A stretch of 64,000 bases of DNA, from contig OY969802.1 in assembly GCA_963703235.1 (NCBI GenBank), positions 496,001 through 560,000 of the forward strand. Direction: 5' to 3'. Numbering within the stretch: position 1 is the first letter of the stretch; the number at the start of each line of letters is the position of its first letter. The notes under the pieces were generated by a model. That model made no database searches. It worked only from the letters and a program-made list of their open reading frames with translations, and was not told the origin of the DNA. The position numbers and the translations under genes were made by a program. The stretch comes from VRUE01 sp963703235 (GTDB lineage: Bacteria; Actinomycetota; Thermoleophilia; Solirubrobacterales; 70-9). This document shows, in pieces, positions 32,325 through 40,797 of this stretch.

Positions 32325-33572
32325 CTAAAGCAGGACGAGGTTGGCGGCGTCGATGTTGCGGGTGACGCCGCGGAAGTCGACGACCAGCGGCGCGCTGGCG
32401 ACGACCTCCTCGTAGTCGATCTCCGGGTGGGCCGTGACGATCGCGACCGCATCGGCGTTCCGCAGCCCCTCGTCGAGGTCGACCGAGGACAGTCCCAGCT
32501 CAGACAGCTCGGCGACGTGGGGGTCGTGGTAGGAGACCTCGCCGCCCAGCTCTCTCAGGTGTTTGACGATCTTCAACGACGGTGACTCGCGAACGTCGCC
32601 GATGCCCGCCTTGTAGCTGACCCCGAGGATGAGGATGCTGGCGCCGCTGACCGCCTTGCCGGCGTCGTTGAGGGCGCGCTGGATCCGCTCGGCGCAGAAG
32701 GCCGGCTGGGCCTGGTTGACTTTGCCGGCGAGCTCGATGAACTCGGGGTAGAAGTCGTGCTCGCGGGCCTTGAAGGCGAGGTAGAAGGGGTCGACGGGAA
32801 GGCAGTGGCCGCCCATCCCCGGACCGGGGTCGAAGCGCATGAACCCGAACGGCTTGGTCGCCGCTGCGTCGACGACCTCCCAGATGTCGATCCCCAGCCG
32901 GTCGCAGAGCTGGCCAAGCTCGTTGACGAGAGCGATGTTGACCGAGCGGAAGATGTTCTCCAGCAGCTTTGCCAGCTCCGCCGTCTCGGGGCTGGAGAGG
33001 ACGACCACGTTGTCGCAGATCAGCTCGTAGAGCTCGCGAGCGCGCTCCGTGCAGCCATCGGTCAGGCCGCCCACCAGCTTCGGCGTGGTGCGGACGGTGT
33101 AATCGGTGCGCCCCGGGTCGATCCGCTCGGGGGAGAAGGCGAGATGGAAGTCCACGCCCGCCGACATCCCCGACTCCTCGAGGATCGGCGCCAGCCGCTC
33201 TCGCGTCGTGCCGGGATAGGTGGTCGACTCGAGCACCACCAGCTGCCCGGTCTGCAGCACCTGGGAGAGGCCGGTCGCCGCCTCGAGCAGGTAGGTGAGG
33301 TCCGGCTCGCGTGAGCTGGTCAGAGGCGTCGGCACGCAGATGATCACCGCGTCGCAGGAAGCCAGGTCGGCGTGCTGCTGGGTCGCCTGCAGGCGACCGC
33401 CCAGCGGCTCCAGGGCGGCGTCGGCGATGTCCTCGACATAGCTCCGGCCTTGGTTGAGGGACTCGATCTTGCGCGCGTCGGCGTCGAGGCCGACGACCTG
33501 GTGGCCGGACTCGGCGAAAGCGACCGCGAGCGGAAGGCCCACGTAGCCGAGGCCGATGATGCCGATCTTCAT
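32325..33572 (-). CDS. nucleotide-sugar (UDP-HexNAc/UDP-hexose) 6-dehydrogenase
   Basis: 415 residues. N-terminal NAD Rossmann IGLGYVGLPLAVAFAESGHQV, middle CVPTPLTSSREPDLTYL and LESTTYPGTT, catalytic Cys in PGPGMGGHCLPVDPFYLAFKA, and C-terminal UDP-binding GVSYKAGIGDVRESPSLKIVKHL. It oxidises the C6 alcohol of a UDP-sugar to a uronic acid. The GMGGHCLPVDP form and overall pattern are closer to UDP-GlcNAc/ManNAc dehydrogenases (WecC/WbpA group) than to UDP-glucose dehydrogenase. It would supply the uronate for the C5-epimerase and lyases of this locus. A -10-like TAGACT lies 7 bases before the ATG. Confidence 0.88.
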   Translation of the reverse strand: MKIGIIGLGYVGLPLAVAFAESGHQVVGLDADARKIESLNQGRSYVEDIADAALEPLGGRLQATQQHADLASCDAVIICVPTPLTSSREPDLTYLLEAATGLSQVLQTGQLVVLESTTYPGTTRERLAPILEESGMSAGVDFHLAFSPERIDPGRTDYTVRTTPKLVGGLTDGCTERARELYELICDNVVVLSSPETAELAKLLENIFRSVNIALVNELGQLCDRLGIDIWEVVDAAATKPFGFMRFDPGPGMGGHCLPVDPFYLAFKAREHDFYPEFIELAGKVNQAQPAFCAERIQRALNDAGKAVSGASILILGVSYKAGIGDVRESPSLKIVKHLRELGGEVSYHDPHVAELSELGLSSVDLDEGLRNADAVAIVTAHPEIDYEEVVASAPLVVDFRGVTRNIDAANLVLL

Positions 33573-33670
33573 CCGCGGGAGTCTAGGCAGGGCGGCGGTC
33601 GCCCGCAGTTGCCGCCAAGGGCTCGAAGGCCCCCTTGCAAGTCCGGCAGTTGGGATATCTTGGTCCCCCC
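33573..33670. promoter_or_regulatory. divergent promoter region, both sides apparently leaderless
   Basis: Toward the dehydrogenase (minus strand), TAGACT (complement 33580-33585) ends 7 bases before the ATG. Toward the plus-strand gene, TATCTT (33656-33661) ends 9 bases before ATG 33671, with TTGCAA (33635-33640) as a possible -35. Neither start has a Shine-Dalgarno sequence. Confidence 0.45.
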
Positions 33671-34939
33671 ATGGGTGACGATCGAACCCGGTCGCAGGCT
33701 GAGACGGCGGCGGAAGCGCTGGAGCGGATGGACGGCCGCCTCGCCGAGCTCGTCGACCTGTCCCTCGAAGTCCTGCCGGCGATGCGCGACGAGCGCACCG
33801 GCCTCTTCACCCACAAGACCGTGGTCCGCGATGGCGCCTACCTCAACCGCGAGCCGAACGTCCTCTACTCGACCGTGTCCCTGGTCGGGCTCCTGACCCA
33901 GGGTCGCCGGCCGGTGGAGTCCGTGCTGGATCTGGGCACGGCGATGGACAGCGCTCACGTGGCGGTCGCGAGGCGTGGGGTGCCGGCCGAGCAGGCGAAC
34001 CTGATCTGGGCCTCGGCGCTGGCCGAGGACGGGCGCGGGGAGCAGCTTCTGGCGAACCTGGCCGAGGCGGAGCCGAGGAGATGCCCGAGCGGCGAGCTCG
34101 GCCAGGTTCTCCATGGTCTCGTCACCGGCGCCGAGGCCTTCGCCGCCAAGCGCGACCTGGCGATGGGTGCGGCCGAGCGGTGTGCCGCCGAGCTGCTGCG
34201 GCGCTTCAGGCCCGGCGCCGACGTCTTCCGTGCGACGCCGGCGCGGCGAGCTCTTCCGCGCCGCGAGCTGGTCGAATCGGGGCTGACTCACTTCGCCTCG
34301 CAGGTCTATCCGCTGCACGGGCTGGCGGCCTTCCATCTCGCCACCGGCACCGCCCCTGCGGACGCCCTCGCCCGCGTCGCCGAGCGCGTCGTCGAGGCGC
34401 AGGGACCGCTGGGCCAGTGGTGGTGGCTCTACTCGACCCGGACGCGCAGGGTTCTCGATGGCTACCCGGTCTACTCCGTGCACCAGGACGGGATGGCGTT
34501 CCTCGGCCTGATGGAGCTGGAGAAGCTCGGGATCGGCAGCTTTGCCGAGCCGCTCTGCCTCGGCCTCGACTGGCTCGACGGCGCCAACGAGCTCGGCGTC
34601 GAGATGGTCGACGGCGAGCCGCCGCTGATCAACCGCTGCATCCAGCGGGTCGGCAGCCACGCCGATCGCGCCTACGGCGTCTCCCGTGGCAACATCGCCC
34701 GGGTCGTGGCTCGCTCCTTCGTCCCACGGGCGAGCGGCGACCGCACCGAGACCGAGCCGGCGGGCCTCGAAGTGCTGCGCGAGTGCCGCTCCTACCACCT
34801 CGGCTGGCTACTCTATGCCGACTCCCTCGTGCAGGCCGCCGCTTCGGCTCTGCGCAAGGCACGCTCCTCTTCCCTCGGCTTGTTGCTCTATGCCAACTCG
34901 GTCGTGCACGGCGCGGTGGCGTTCGGCGGGGTCGGCTGA
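33671..34939 (+). CDS. helical-toroid-like protein of the polysaccharide locus, function unknown
   Basis: 422 residues, no signal peptide. Repeated Ala/Leu-rich helices suggest an alpha/alpha toroid. Conserved-looking aromatic and polar clusters are NREPNVLYSTVSLVGLL, QWWWLYSTRTRRVLDGYPVYSVHQDGMAFLGLMEL and NRCIQRVGSHADRAYG. The C-terminus carries an apparent 16-residue duplication (SYHLGWLLYADSLVQA / SSLGLLLYANSVVHGA). The toroid fold is shared by glycan-modifying enzymes, including the C-terminal part of C5-epimerases, but I cannot assign an activity. It starts the unit toroid protein - glycosyltransferase - polymerase. Confidence 0.7.
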   Translation: MGDDRTRSQAETAAEALERMDGRLAELVDLSLEVLPAMRDERTGLFTHKTVVRDGAYLNREPNVLYSTVSLVGLLTQGRRPVESVLDLGTAMDSAHVAVARRGVPAEQANLIWASALAEDGRGEQLLANLAEAEPRRCPSGELGQVLHGLVTGAEAFAAKRDLAMGAAERCAAELLRRFRPGADVFRATPARRALPRRELVESGLTHFASQVYPLHGLAAFHLATGTAPADALARVAERVVEAQGPLGQWWWLYSTRTRRVLDGYPVYSVHQDGMAFLGLMELEKLGIGSFAEPLCLGLDWLDGANELGVEMVDGEPPLINRCIQRVGSHADRAYGVSRGNIARVVARSFVPRASGDRTETEPAGLEVLRECRSYHLGWLLYADSLVQAAASALRKARSSSLGLLLYANSVVHGAVAFGGVG

Positions 34940-34950
34940 TCGGCTCCGCG

Positions 34951-36105
34951 ATGACCTCCAGGCGCAGGCGCCTGGCAGTCGTTTCGCTCCACGCCCACCG
35001 TCCCCTCGCTCCGCGGGGAGAGCGCACGCGTCGGCTCGTCGAGCGCCTCGAGCAGGACTGGGAGGTCGAGACGATCGCTCCGCCGGCGTCGATGTCGACC
35101 GGAGGGGCGTCCGGCGGCGGCGGCTCGAACCCTGCCCGGCGACTGGCCGCGGCCGCCGTCGATCGCGTGCTGCTCGACAAGTGGGAGCCCTGGAGCCTGC
35201 AGCGCTTGGCCCGTTGGCGTCCCGACGCCGAGGCCGCACTGCTGATCGGGCATCCGGTCGCGCCGGTCGTCTACGCGGCCCGGCGACTGGCGGCAGCCGG
35301 GATTCCCTACGTCGTCGACGAGGGGGACCCCTGGATCCTCACCAATCCGTATCCCTACAGCAAGGGCCTCTCGCTGCTGCGCGGCCGCCGCGCCGAGCGC
35401 CGTCTCTGGGCGGACGCGGCGGGGGCGGTTCTCACCACCCCGCAGCAGACCGATCGGCTCAGCGCGATCTTTCCGCACCTGCCGACGCTGGTTCGGCCCA
35501 ACGGCTACGACCCGCCGGCGGAGCAGGCTCCCGCGCCAACCTCCCGGCCCGACTCTTCGGTGCTGCGGATCGCCCACTTCGGGATGCTCTCGAGCTATCG
35601 CCTCGACATCGGGCCGCTGCTGCGGAACCTGAGCGAATCGGGGCTCTGGAGCCGGGTCGTGTTCGCGCAGTTCGGCGACGACTTCGCGGGAATGCTCGAC
35701 CAGCCACCGGCGGGCGTGGAGGTCGAGCGCCATCCCTCCTATCCTTGGCAGCAGGTGCTCGAGCGTGCGGCGGAGTTCGACCTTGCCCTGGTCGTCGGCA
35801 ACCTCAACCCGGATCAGCTGCCCAGCAAGGCTGTGCAGTACTCGACCCTGCCGGTCCCCCGACTCGCGATTGCCAAGGGCACGCCGGAGGACGCACTGGC
35901 GGCCTACGTGGACGGCAAGCCGGGTTGGCTCGCGGTTGCGCCCGACGATCCCGGGGCTGCGCGGACGATCGGCGAGCACCTCGCCCAGCCCTGGACTGCG
36001 GAGAATCTGCGCCCGCTGCCGGAAGAGGCGTGGCCCACGGTGGCGGACACCGTCGCGGGTTTCGTCGAGCGCTGCGTGTCGGCTCCTGTGGAGGTCGGCG
36101 GATGA
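34951..36105 (+). CDS. GT-B type glycosyltransferase
   Basis: 384 residues from ATG 34951, 11 bp after the previous stop. N-terminal half: RRLAVVSLHAHRPLAPRGERTRRLVERLEQDWEVETIAPP and YVVDEGDPWILTNPYP. C-terminal half: LRIAHFGMLSSYRLDIGPLL, VVFAQFGDDFAGML and LALVVGNLNPDQLPSKAVQYSTL, which resembles the nucleotide-sugar side of GT4-like enzymes. The EX7E motif is not clear, so the family is tentative. It overlaps the following polymerase gene as ATGA. Confidence 0.75.
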   Translation: MTSRRRRLAVVSLHAHRPLAPRGERTRRLVERLEQDWEVETIAPPASMSTGGASGGGGSNPARRLAAAAVDRVLLDKWEPWSLQRLARWRPDAEAALLIGHPVAPVVYAARRLAAAGIPYVVDEGDPWILTNPYPYSKGLSLLRGRRAERRLWADAAGAVLTTPQQTDRLSAIFPHLPTLVRPNGYDPPAEQAPAPTSRPDSSVLRIAHFGMLSSYRLDIGPLLRNLSESGLWSRVVFAQFGDDFAGMLDQPPAGVEVERHPSYPWQQVLERAAEFDLALVVGNLNPDQLPSKAVQYSTLPVPRLAIAKGTPEDALAAYVDGKPGWLAVAPDDPGAARTIGEHLAQPWTAENLRPLPEEAWPTVADTVAGFVERCVSAPVEVGG

Positions 36106-37367
36106 GGGCTTTGGTGCTCGAAGACCAGCGCGCGGCGATGGCGCTGGCCGGGATCGCCGCGGCCGCCGCGGTCGTCACCGGGCTCCTGATCGGCCAGATG
36201 CCGATGCTTGCCTTCGCCGCCGTCGGAGCCCTTGGCCTCGGCGTCGCCGTGATGCACTTCGGCGCCGTCGGCGCCGTGATTCCGGCTTTTGCGGCCCTGC
36301 CCTGGCTGGTCATCCTCGAGGGCCAGCTGCCGAAGGCGGTGGGGACGACGACGGCCGCGCTCGCCGCCGGCGCGCTGCTCTTCCTCGTCGCGCCGCTCAG
36401 CTACAGATCGCTGCTGCTGCCGGTCTCCAGTGCCGTCTTCATCGCGGTCGTGCTCCTGCACGCCGTCTACATCGTCGACGGAGAACAGGCGATCCAGGCC
36501 GCCAAGTACGCGGTCTTCCCGGCGATCGTCCTCGCCGTCACCACCGAGCGGGCGCGCGAGGTGCTGCCGCCGCTGAAGACCCCGGTTCTCGCCAGCTGCC
36601 TGGCGGCGATGGTCTTTCACCTCGGCGTGATCGCGGCCGGAGCCGGGGCGTCGGGTACGTACTACGGAGCGGGGGAGAAGCTCGGATTCGCCGCCGAAGG
36701 CCCGCATGCCCTGGCACTGATGTCGATGATCGTCGCCGCGGCGGGGCTGACGGTGCGCCGGACCTGGATGCAGATCGGCTTCTTCGCCCTTGGCGCCATC
36801 CCGGTGGCGCTCACCGGCGTGCGCTCGGCGCTGCTGGGCCTGGTCGTGATCCTGGTCATCTACTTGGTGCAGTCGCCGAACCGGCACCGGGCGCTCCTCG
36901 TGCTCGGCGCGTTCGGCGCGGTGGCACTCGCGGCGGGGGGCCTGGACGTGCTGATGAATCGCCTCAGCGAGCACCCGGAGGAGTTCTCCTCGTTCTCGAC
37001 GGCCGGCTCCGGGCGCGGGGAAATATGGGAGATCGCCTTCGACGGCTGGAACGCGGCGGGACCGGTCGCCTGGGCCTTCGGCGCCGGCCTGCGCTCGACG
37101 GTCGAATTCGAGCTCGCCGCGCTCGGGTCGGCGCTGGTCGGCCACAGCGACATCGTCGAGGTGCTGGTCCAGCTCGGCGTCGTCGGCTTCGTCGCTTGGC
37201 TGGGGCTCTGGGCGGGCCTTCTGCGCTCGCACCTGCGGGTGATCGTGCTGTGGCCGATCCTCGCCTTCGCGATCGTCAACGGCAGCCTCGAGTACGTGGC
37301 CCCGCTCACCGCGGGAATCTTCCTCGCCGGGGTCTGCATGACGCCGCGCGAGGAAGCGCCGACCTAG
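36102..37367 (+). CDS. O-antigen/exopolysaccharide polymerase (Wzy-like)
   Basis: 421 residues with 10-12 membrane helices. Between helices lies a loop (residues about 285-340) with RLSEHPEEFSSFSTAGSGRGEIWEIAFDGW and AFGAGLRSTVEFELAALGSALVGHSDIVEVLVQLGVVG, matching the Wzy_C layout (GSGR..W..., GxG, H, D, E..QLGxxG). It would polymerise flipped repeat units outside the membrane. Coupled to the preceding glycosyltransferase by a 4-bp overlap. Confidence 0.82.
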   Translation: MRALVLEDQRAAMALAGIAAAAAVVTGLLIGQMPMLAFAAVGALGLGVAVMHFGAVGAVIPAFAALPWLVILEGQLPKAVGTTTAALAAGALLFLVAPLSYRSLLLPVSSAVFIAVVLLHAVYIVDGEQAIQAAKYAVFPAIVLAVTTERAREVLPPLKTPVLASCLAAMVFHLGVIAAGAGASGTYYGAGEKLGFAAEGPHALALMSMIVAAAGLTVRRTWMQIGFFALGAIPVALTGVRSALLGLVVILVIYLVQSPNRHRALLVLGAFGAVALAAGGLDVLMNRLSEHPEEFSSFSTAGSGRGEIWEIAFDGWNAAGPVAWAFGAGLRSTVEFELAALGSALVGHSDIVEVLVQLGVVGFVAWLGLWAGLLRSHLRVIVLWPILAFAIVNGSLEYVAPLTAGIFLAGVCMTPREEAPT

Positions 37368-37401
37368 ACCTTCCGAGCTGGTCGATTACCGCGATCCCCG
37401 G

Positions 37402-37556
37402 GCGAGGGAGGCTGGCCGTCCCGCGGGCGAATTGATGTCGCACGCGCCTGCGGCGCTTAGCGACGATGTTGGAGCGCGGCCTGTCGGCCGCGCGGATATC
37501 GGATTGCATATCGCCGCTTCGCGACATTCGCCCGCGGGACGGCCAGCCTCCCTCGC
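37402..37556. repeat. palindromic repeat element copy C, unit 1
   Basis: Perfect 31-bp arms (37402-37432 and 37526-37556), identical to those of copy B. The core is 93 nt with the hairpins GTCGC..GCGCC-TGC-GGCGC..GCGAC and GCGCGGCC-TGTC-GGCCGCGC. It lies downstream of the polymerase in a convergent gap. The spacer that follows is nearly identical to copy B as far as TCTCAAG. Confidence 0.88.
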
Positions 37557-37672
37557 TGCGCGACCGCCGGCACGGCCCAAGCTGCGCAGCCGCTCTAAGG
37601 ACTCTCAAGCTCAGACCCTGGAGCCGAGCCAGGCACTTCAAGGCGGGATCTCCAAGCTCGGGGTGGCTTTGA

Positions 37673-37825
37673 CGGGATGGCGGGTGTGCCTCTGCGGGAA
37701 TGTCGCCGAAGGCGGCGATATGCAATCTGTCGATTGCGCGGCGTCAGCCGCGCACAGACATAGTCGCTAAGCGCGCGCAGCGCGCGTGCGACATCAATTC
37801 CCGCAGAGGCACACCCGCCATCCCG
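37673..37825. repeat. palindromic repeat element copy C, unit 2 (reverse orientation)
   Basis: Perfect 29-bp arms (37673-37701 and 37797-37825) enclose a 95-nt core that is the reverse complement of the unit-1 core type: CGCC-GAA-GGCG, then GCGCGGC..GCCGCGC, then GTCGC..GCGCGC-GCA-GCGCGC..GCGAC. Together with unit 1 it gives a head-to-head pair separated by 116 bp. Confidence 0.88.
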
Positions 37826-37873
37826 CTCACCCCCGGCCCGAGAATGAGCAGGGTCAGCTTTGGAATCGACCGT

Positions 37874-38830
37874 TTAGGCCCGCCTGAGCGCGCGGTTGAG
37901 CCGGAAGAGCACCTTGTCGAGCGAGGCCCGGGCGACGGCTCTGCGCGTGTATTGCGCCCGCCAGCGCTGCGCGTAGGCCGTCAGCTGGGGTGCGGGATGG
38001 AGCAGGGCCAGGCCTTCCAGCAGCTCCGGGTGGAGCCGCTGGTAGAACGGCTTGGCGAGGTCCGGACGGCCGTGGTCGTAGAGGCTGTACAGCGACCACC
38101 AGCCGGTGTCGTAGCGAGGCAGCAGCTCGACGAGTCCGCTGGCGCTGCGCTCGAACAGTTCCCGGGCGACCGCGTCGCCGGTTGCGACCGCCAGCTCGTG
38201 GACGCCGAAGAGGGCGAAGATCCATCCGTTCAGGACCGCGCAGGGCCGGTCGGCGGGGTACTCCTCGAGCACCGGGTGGCCGTCGACGACGCTCTGCGTG
38301 CCGCCCTCGGCGACCGGGCGGCAGAGCGCCGGCAGGGCCCCTCGGGCCGCCTCCAGGTACTCGTCGCGGCCGCTGAGCCGATGGGCGCGCAGCAGCACCG
38401 AGATCGCCTGCCCCTGGCCCATCGCCGAGATCCAGCCCGGCTCCTCGCCGTACTTCGGGACCGGCACGTCGATGCGCCAGACGACGCCGCCCGGCTCCAC
38501 CGAGCTGTTGTCGAGCAGCCACTCGGCGAGGAAGAGGAAGTCGCGGTCGACGTCCTCGCCCTCGATCCGGCGCTCCCAGAACCCGAGCGCGGCCTGGGCG
38601 ACCTCGATCACCCAGTCGTTGACCTCGCCGAAGCCGTTGACCGGCAGGCCGTCGACCGTGCCGACGGTCTTGTGGCGCAGGTCGGAGTAGTAGCCGGCGA
38701 GGCCGTCCGGGTCGATGTGCCGCCCGAGCGGCTGCGGTTCGAAGTCCAGGGTGCGGCCGGCGACGGCGGAGTAGCCGGCCGAGATCTCGCGAAAAGCCCG
38801 GCGAATTCGGCCCGGTTGGCGCCGGCTCAT
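37874..38830 (-). CDS. D-glucuronyl C5-epimerase homologue
   Basis: 318 residues from MSRRQPGRIR (complement 38828-38830). The C-terminal C5-epimerase (C5-epim_C) features are clear: VPVPKYGEEPGWISAMGQGQAISVLLRAHRL (about 122-152), LEEYPADRPCAVLNGWIFALFGVHEL (about 188-213) and DTGWWSLYSLYD. Animal Glce has the same order (AMGQGQAIS, VLNGFIYSLIG, and a Tyr-rich stretch) and converts D-glucuronate to L-iduronate in heparan. The protein lacks the N-terminal beta domain of the animal enzyme and has no signal peptide, so it would act in the cytoplasm or on a lipid-linked glycan. It faces the glycosyltransferase at 38877. Confidence 0.78.
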   Translation of the reverse strand: MSRRQPGRIRRAFREISAGYSAVAGRTLDFEPQPLGRHIDPDGLAGYYSDLRHKTVGTVDGLPVNGFGEVNDWVIEVAQAALGFWERRIEGEDVDRDFLFLAEWLLDNSSVEPGGVVWRIDVPVPKYGEEPGWISAMGQGQAISVLLRAHRLSGRDEYLEAARGALPALCRPVAEGGTQSVVDGHPVLEEYPADRPCAVLNGWIFALFGVHELAVATGDAVARELFERSASGLVELLPRYDTGWWSLYSLYDHGRPDLAKPFYQRLHPELLEGLALLHPAPQLTAYAQRWRAQYTRRAVARASLDKVLFRLNRALRRA

Positions 38831-38876
38831 CGGCGGCGACACTATCATTGCGCCGCAGCTGGGCCAGCCGGTGCAG

Positions 38877-39968
38877 ATGGAACCGATCGGAACTCCCCCT
38901 AGGCGCATATCCGTCGCACAGCTCGGGCCGGAGCCGTCGCGAGGCGGCGGCATGGCGGCGGTGCTGAGAGGGCTGCTCGCCTCGGACCTGGCGCAGCGTT
39001 ACGACCTGGAGACGATCGTCACCTACCGCGGCGCCCGGCCACTGACGCGGATACTCGCCTTCCTGGGGGGAATCGGCCACCTGATCCGCTGGTCCCTGCG
39101 GCGCGGGCCGCGGCTGATCCACATCCACACCGCGGCCCGGGGCAGCCTCTACCGCAAGGCCGTTTACGTCTTCCTCGGGCGTGCGCTGAGACGGCCGGTG
39201 CTGCTGCACATCCACGCCGGCCGCGGCGACATCGAGGCCTTCGCCGCCCGTCTCGGGCCGGTCCGGCGCCATCTGCTGGGTGCGGCGCTGCGGGCGGCGA
39301 CCCTGGTGCTGGCCGTCTCCGCTGAGACCGCGGGGGCAATCGAACGCGGTTTCGGCGCAGCCGGCATTCTCGTCGTCCCCAACGCCGCGCCGCCGGCGCC
39401 TGCGGGGCGACCTGCCGACGGCTCGGTCGAGGGGGAGGGCAGGGTGCTCTACCTGGGTGGCTTCGCCAACCCGGTCAAGGGCGGCGACGACTACGTCGAG
39501 GCGGTCGCCTCCGTCGCGCCCGAGTTCCCGCAGGTTCCTTTCGTCCTCGCCGGGCCGGGCGAGCCACCGGCCGCGGCCGCGGCGACGATCGCCGCGCAGG
39601 CGAACGTAAGCTGGATCGGCTGGCTCGACGAGGAGGCCAAGGGCGTCCAGCTCGCCCACTGCGCGGTCTTCGTCCTGCCCTCGCTCTCGGAGGGCCTGCC
39701 GGTTGCCCTGCTCGAGGCGATGGCCTGGGGCCGGGCCATCGTCGCGACCGGGGTCGGCGGCGTGCCGGAGGTGGTCGACGACGACGTCGAGGCGCTGGTC
39801 GTGCCCCCCGGCGATCCGGTGGCGCTGACGAGCGCCGTGCGACGGTTGCTGGGGGATCCCGAGGAGCGGCGCCGCCTCGGCTGCGCAGCCGCGCAGCGCG
39901 CTCGGTCGCTGAACGAGGTCGAGGTCTACGGCCGGCTCGACACCCTGTACCGGGAGCTCCTGCGATGA
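38877..39968 (+). CDS. family 4 glycosyltransferase
   Basis: 363 residues from ATG 38877; GTG 38871 is also possible. Typical GT-B: RISVAQLGPEPSRGGGMAAVLRGLL, LIHIHTAARGSLYRKAV and LLHIHAGRGD in the N-terminal domain, then RVLYLGGFANPVKGGDDYVEAV, WIGWLDEEAKG and FVLPSLSEGLPVALLEAMAWGRAIVATGVGGVPEVV with the EX7E motif. It is the first gene of a plus-strand pair with the polysaccharide deacetylase (19 bp gap). Confidence 0.88.
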   Translation: MEPIGTPPRRISVAQLGPEPSRGGGMAAVLRGLLASDLAQRYDLETIVTYRGARPLTRILAFLGGIGHLIRWSLRRGPRLIHIHTAARGSLYRKAVYVFLGRALRRPVLLHIHAGRGDIEAFAARLGPVRRHLLGAALRAATLVLAVSAETAGAIERGFGAAGILVVPNAAPPAPAGRPADGSVEGEGRVLYLGGFANPVKGGDDYVEAVASVAPEFPQVPFVLAGPGEPPAAAAATIAAQANVSWIGWLDEEAKGVQLAHCAVFVLPSLSEGLPVALLEAMAWGRAIVATGVGGVPEVVDDDVEALVVPPGDPVALTSAVRRLLGDPEERRRLGCAAAQRARSLNEVEVYGRLDTLYRELLR

Positions 39969-39987
39969 GCCGCTCGGGAGCCCTGTC

Positions 39988-40797
39988 GTGAGCAGCCCTC
40001 TGCGCGGCAGGTCGCGAAGCGACGTCTTCCTCAGCTACCACTCGGTGACCGAGGACGGCCCGCCCTACCTGTCGCTGAAGCCGCAGACCTTCGAGCGCCA
40101 GCTCGACGCCCTTGTCAGCAAGGGCTTCCGCAGCGGTGGCAGGGCGGACCTGGAGCGGCTCGCGGCCGGCGAGCCCCCGCCCGGCCGGCGTGCCTTCCTC
40201 ACCTTCGACGACGGCTTCGCCGACACCGTCACCACGGCGATGCCGCGGATGTCGGAGCGCGGCTATGTCGGGATCGTCTTCGTGTTGCCCCGTCACCTGG
40301 AGAGCGGCGCCCCGCTCGACTGGCCCGAGGTCGCCGGCGAGGCGGCGCGCCGTCCCGGGCTGATGCGCTCGATCGACTGGGCGATGGCGGAGGAGCTGAT
40401 CGAGGCGGGCTGGGAGATCGGCAGCCACACGCTGACCCACGCCCGCCTCACGACCCTCTCCGACGAAGCGCTGCGGCAGGAGCTGCTCGACTCGCGGCGC
40501 CTGATCGCCGAGCGGCTCGGCCGTTGCGAGCTGCTCGCCTACCCGTTCGGAGTCTGGGACGAGCGGGTCGCCCGCGCCGCCACCGACGCCGGCTACTCCT
40601 TCGCCTTCTCGCTCCCCTTCGGCCAGCAGCTGCAGGCGACGCGGATGTCGATCCCGCGCGTCATGGTCGACGACCGCGACGTCGCCTGGCGCTTTCGCGC
40701 CAAGCTCAGCCGGCCCGGACGGTTGGCGCTCTTCTCGCCGCTCAGGCCGCTGGCCCGGAAGGCACTCCGGCGTCGGCCGCACTCCCACGCCGAGTGA
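39988..40797 (+). CDS. polysaccharide deacetylase (CE4)
   Basis: 269 residues. NodB-homology motifs: FLSYHSVT, motif 1 FLTFDDGFAD (catalytic base and metal Asp) and motif 2 GSHTLTH (metal His pair), with LLAYPFGVWDE as motif 3. No signal peptide or anchor is seen, so it may act on cytoplasmic or lipid-linked glycan. Removing N-acetyl groups from an amino sugar would fit a polymer of HexNAc and uronic acid. Its last 56 bp overlap the 3' end of the convergent WecG-type gene. Confidence 0.85.
   Translation: MSSPLRGRSRSDVFLSYHSVTEDGPPYLSLKPQTFERQLDALVSKGFRSGGRADLERLAAGEPPPGRRAFLTFDDGFADTVTTAMPRMSERGYVGIVFVLPRHLESGAPLDWPEVAGEAARRPGLMRSIDWAMAEELIEAGWEIGSHTLTHARLTTLSDEALRQELLDSRRLIAERLGRCELLAYPFGVWDERVARAATDAGYSFAFSLPFGQQLQATRMSIPRVMVDDRDVAWRFRAKLSRPGRLALFSPLRPLARKALRRRPHSHAE

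Noticed and set aside
37432..37770. Open frames inside the palindromic repeats (for example 112 residues from 37432)
   Set aside because: They translate inverted-repeat DNA, recur in both orientations at each copy, and show no protein-like conservation.
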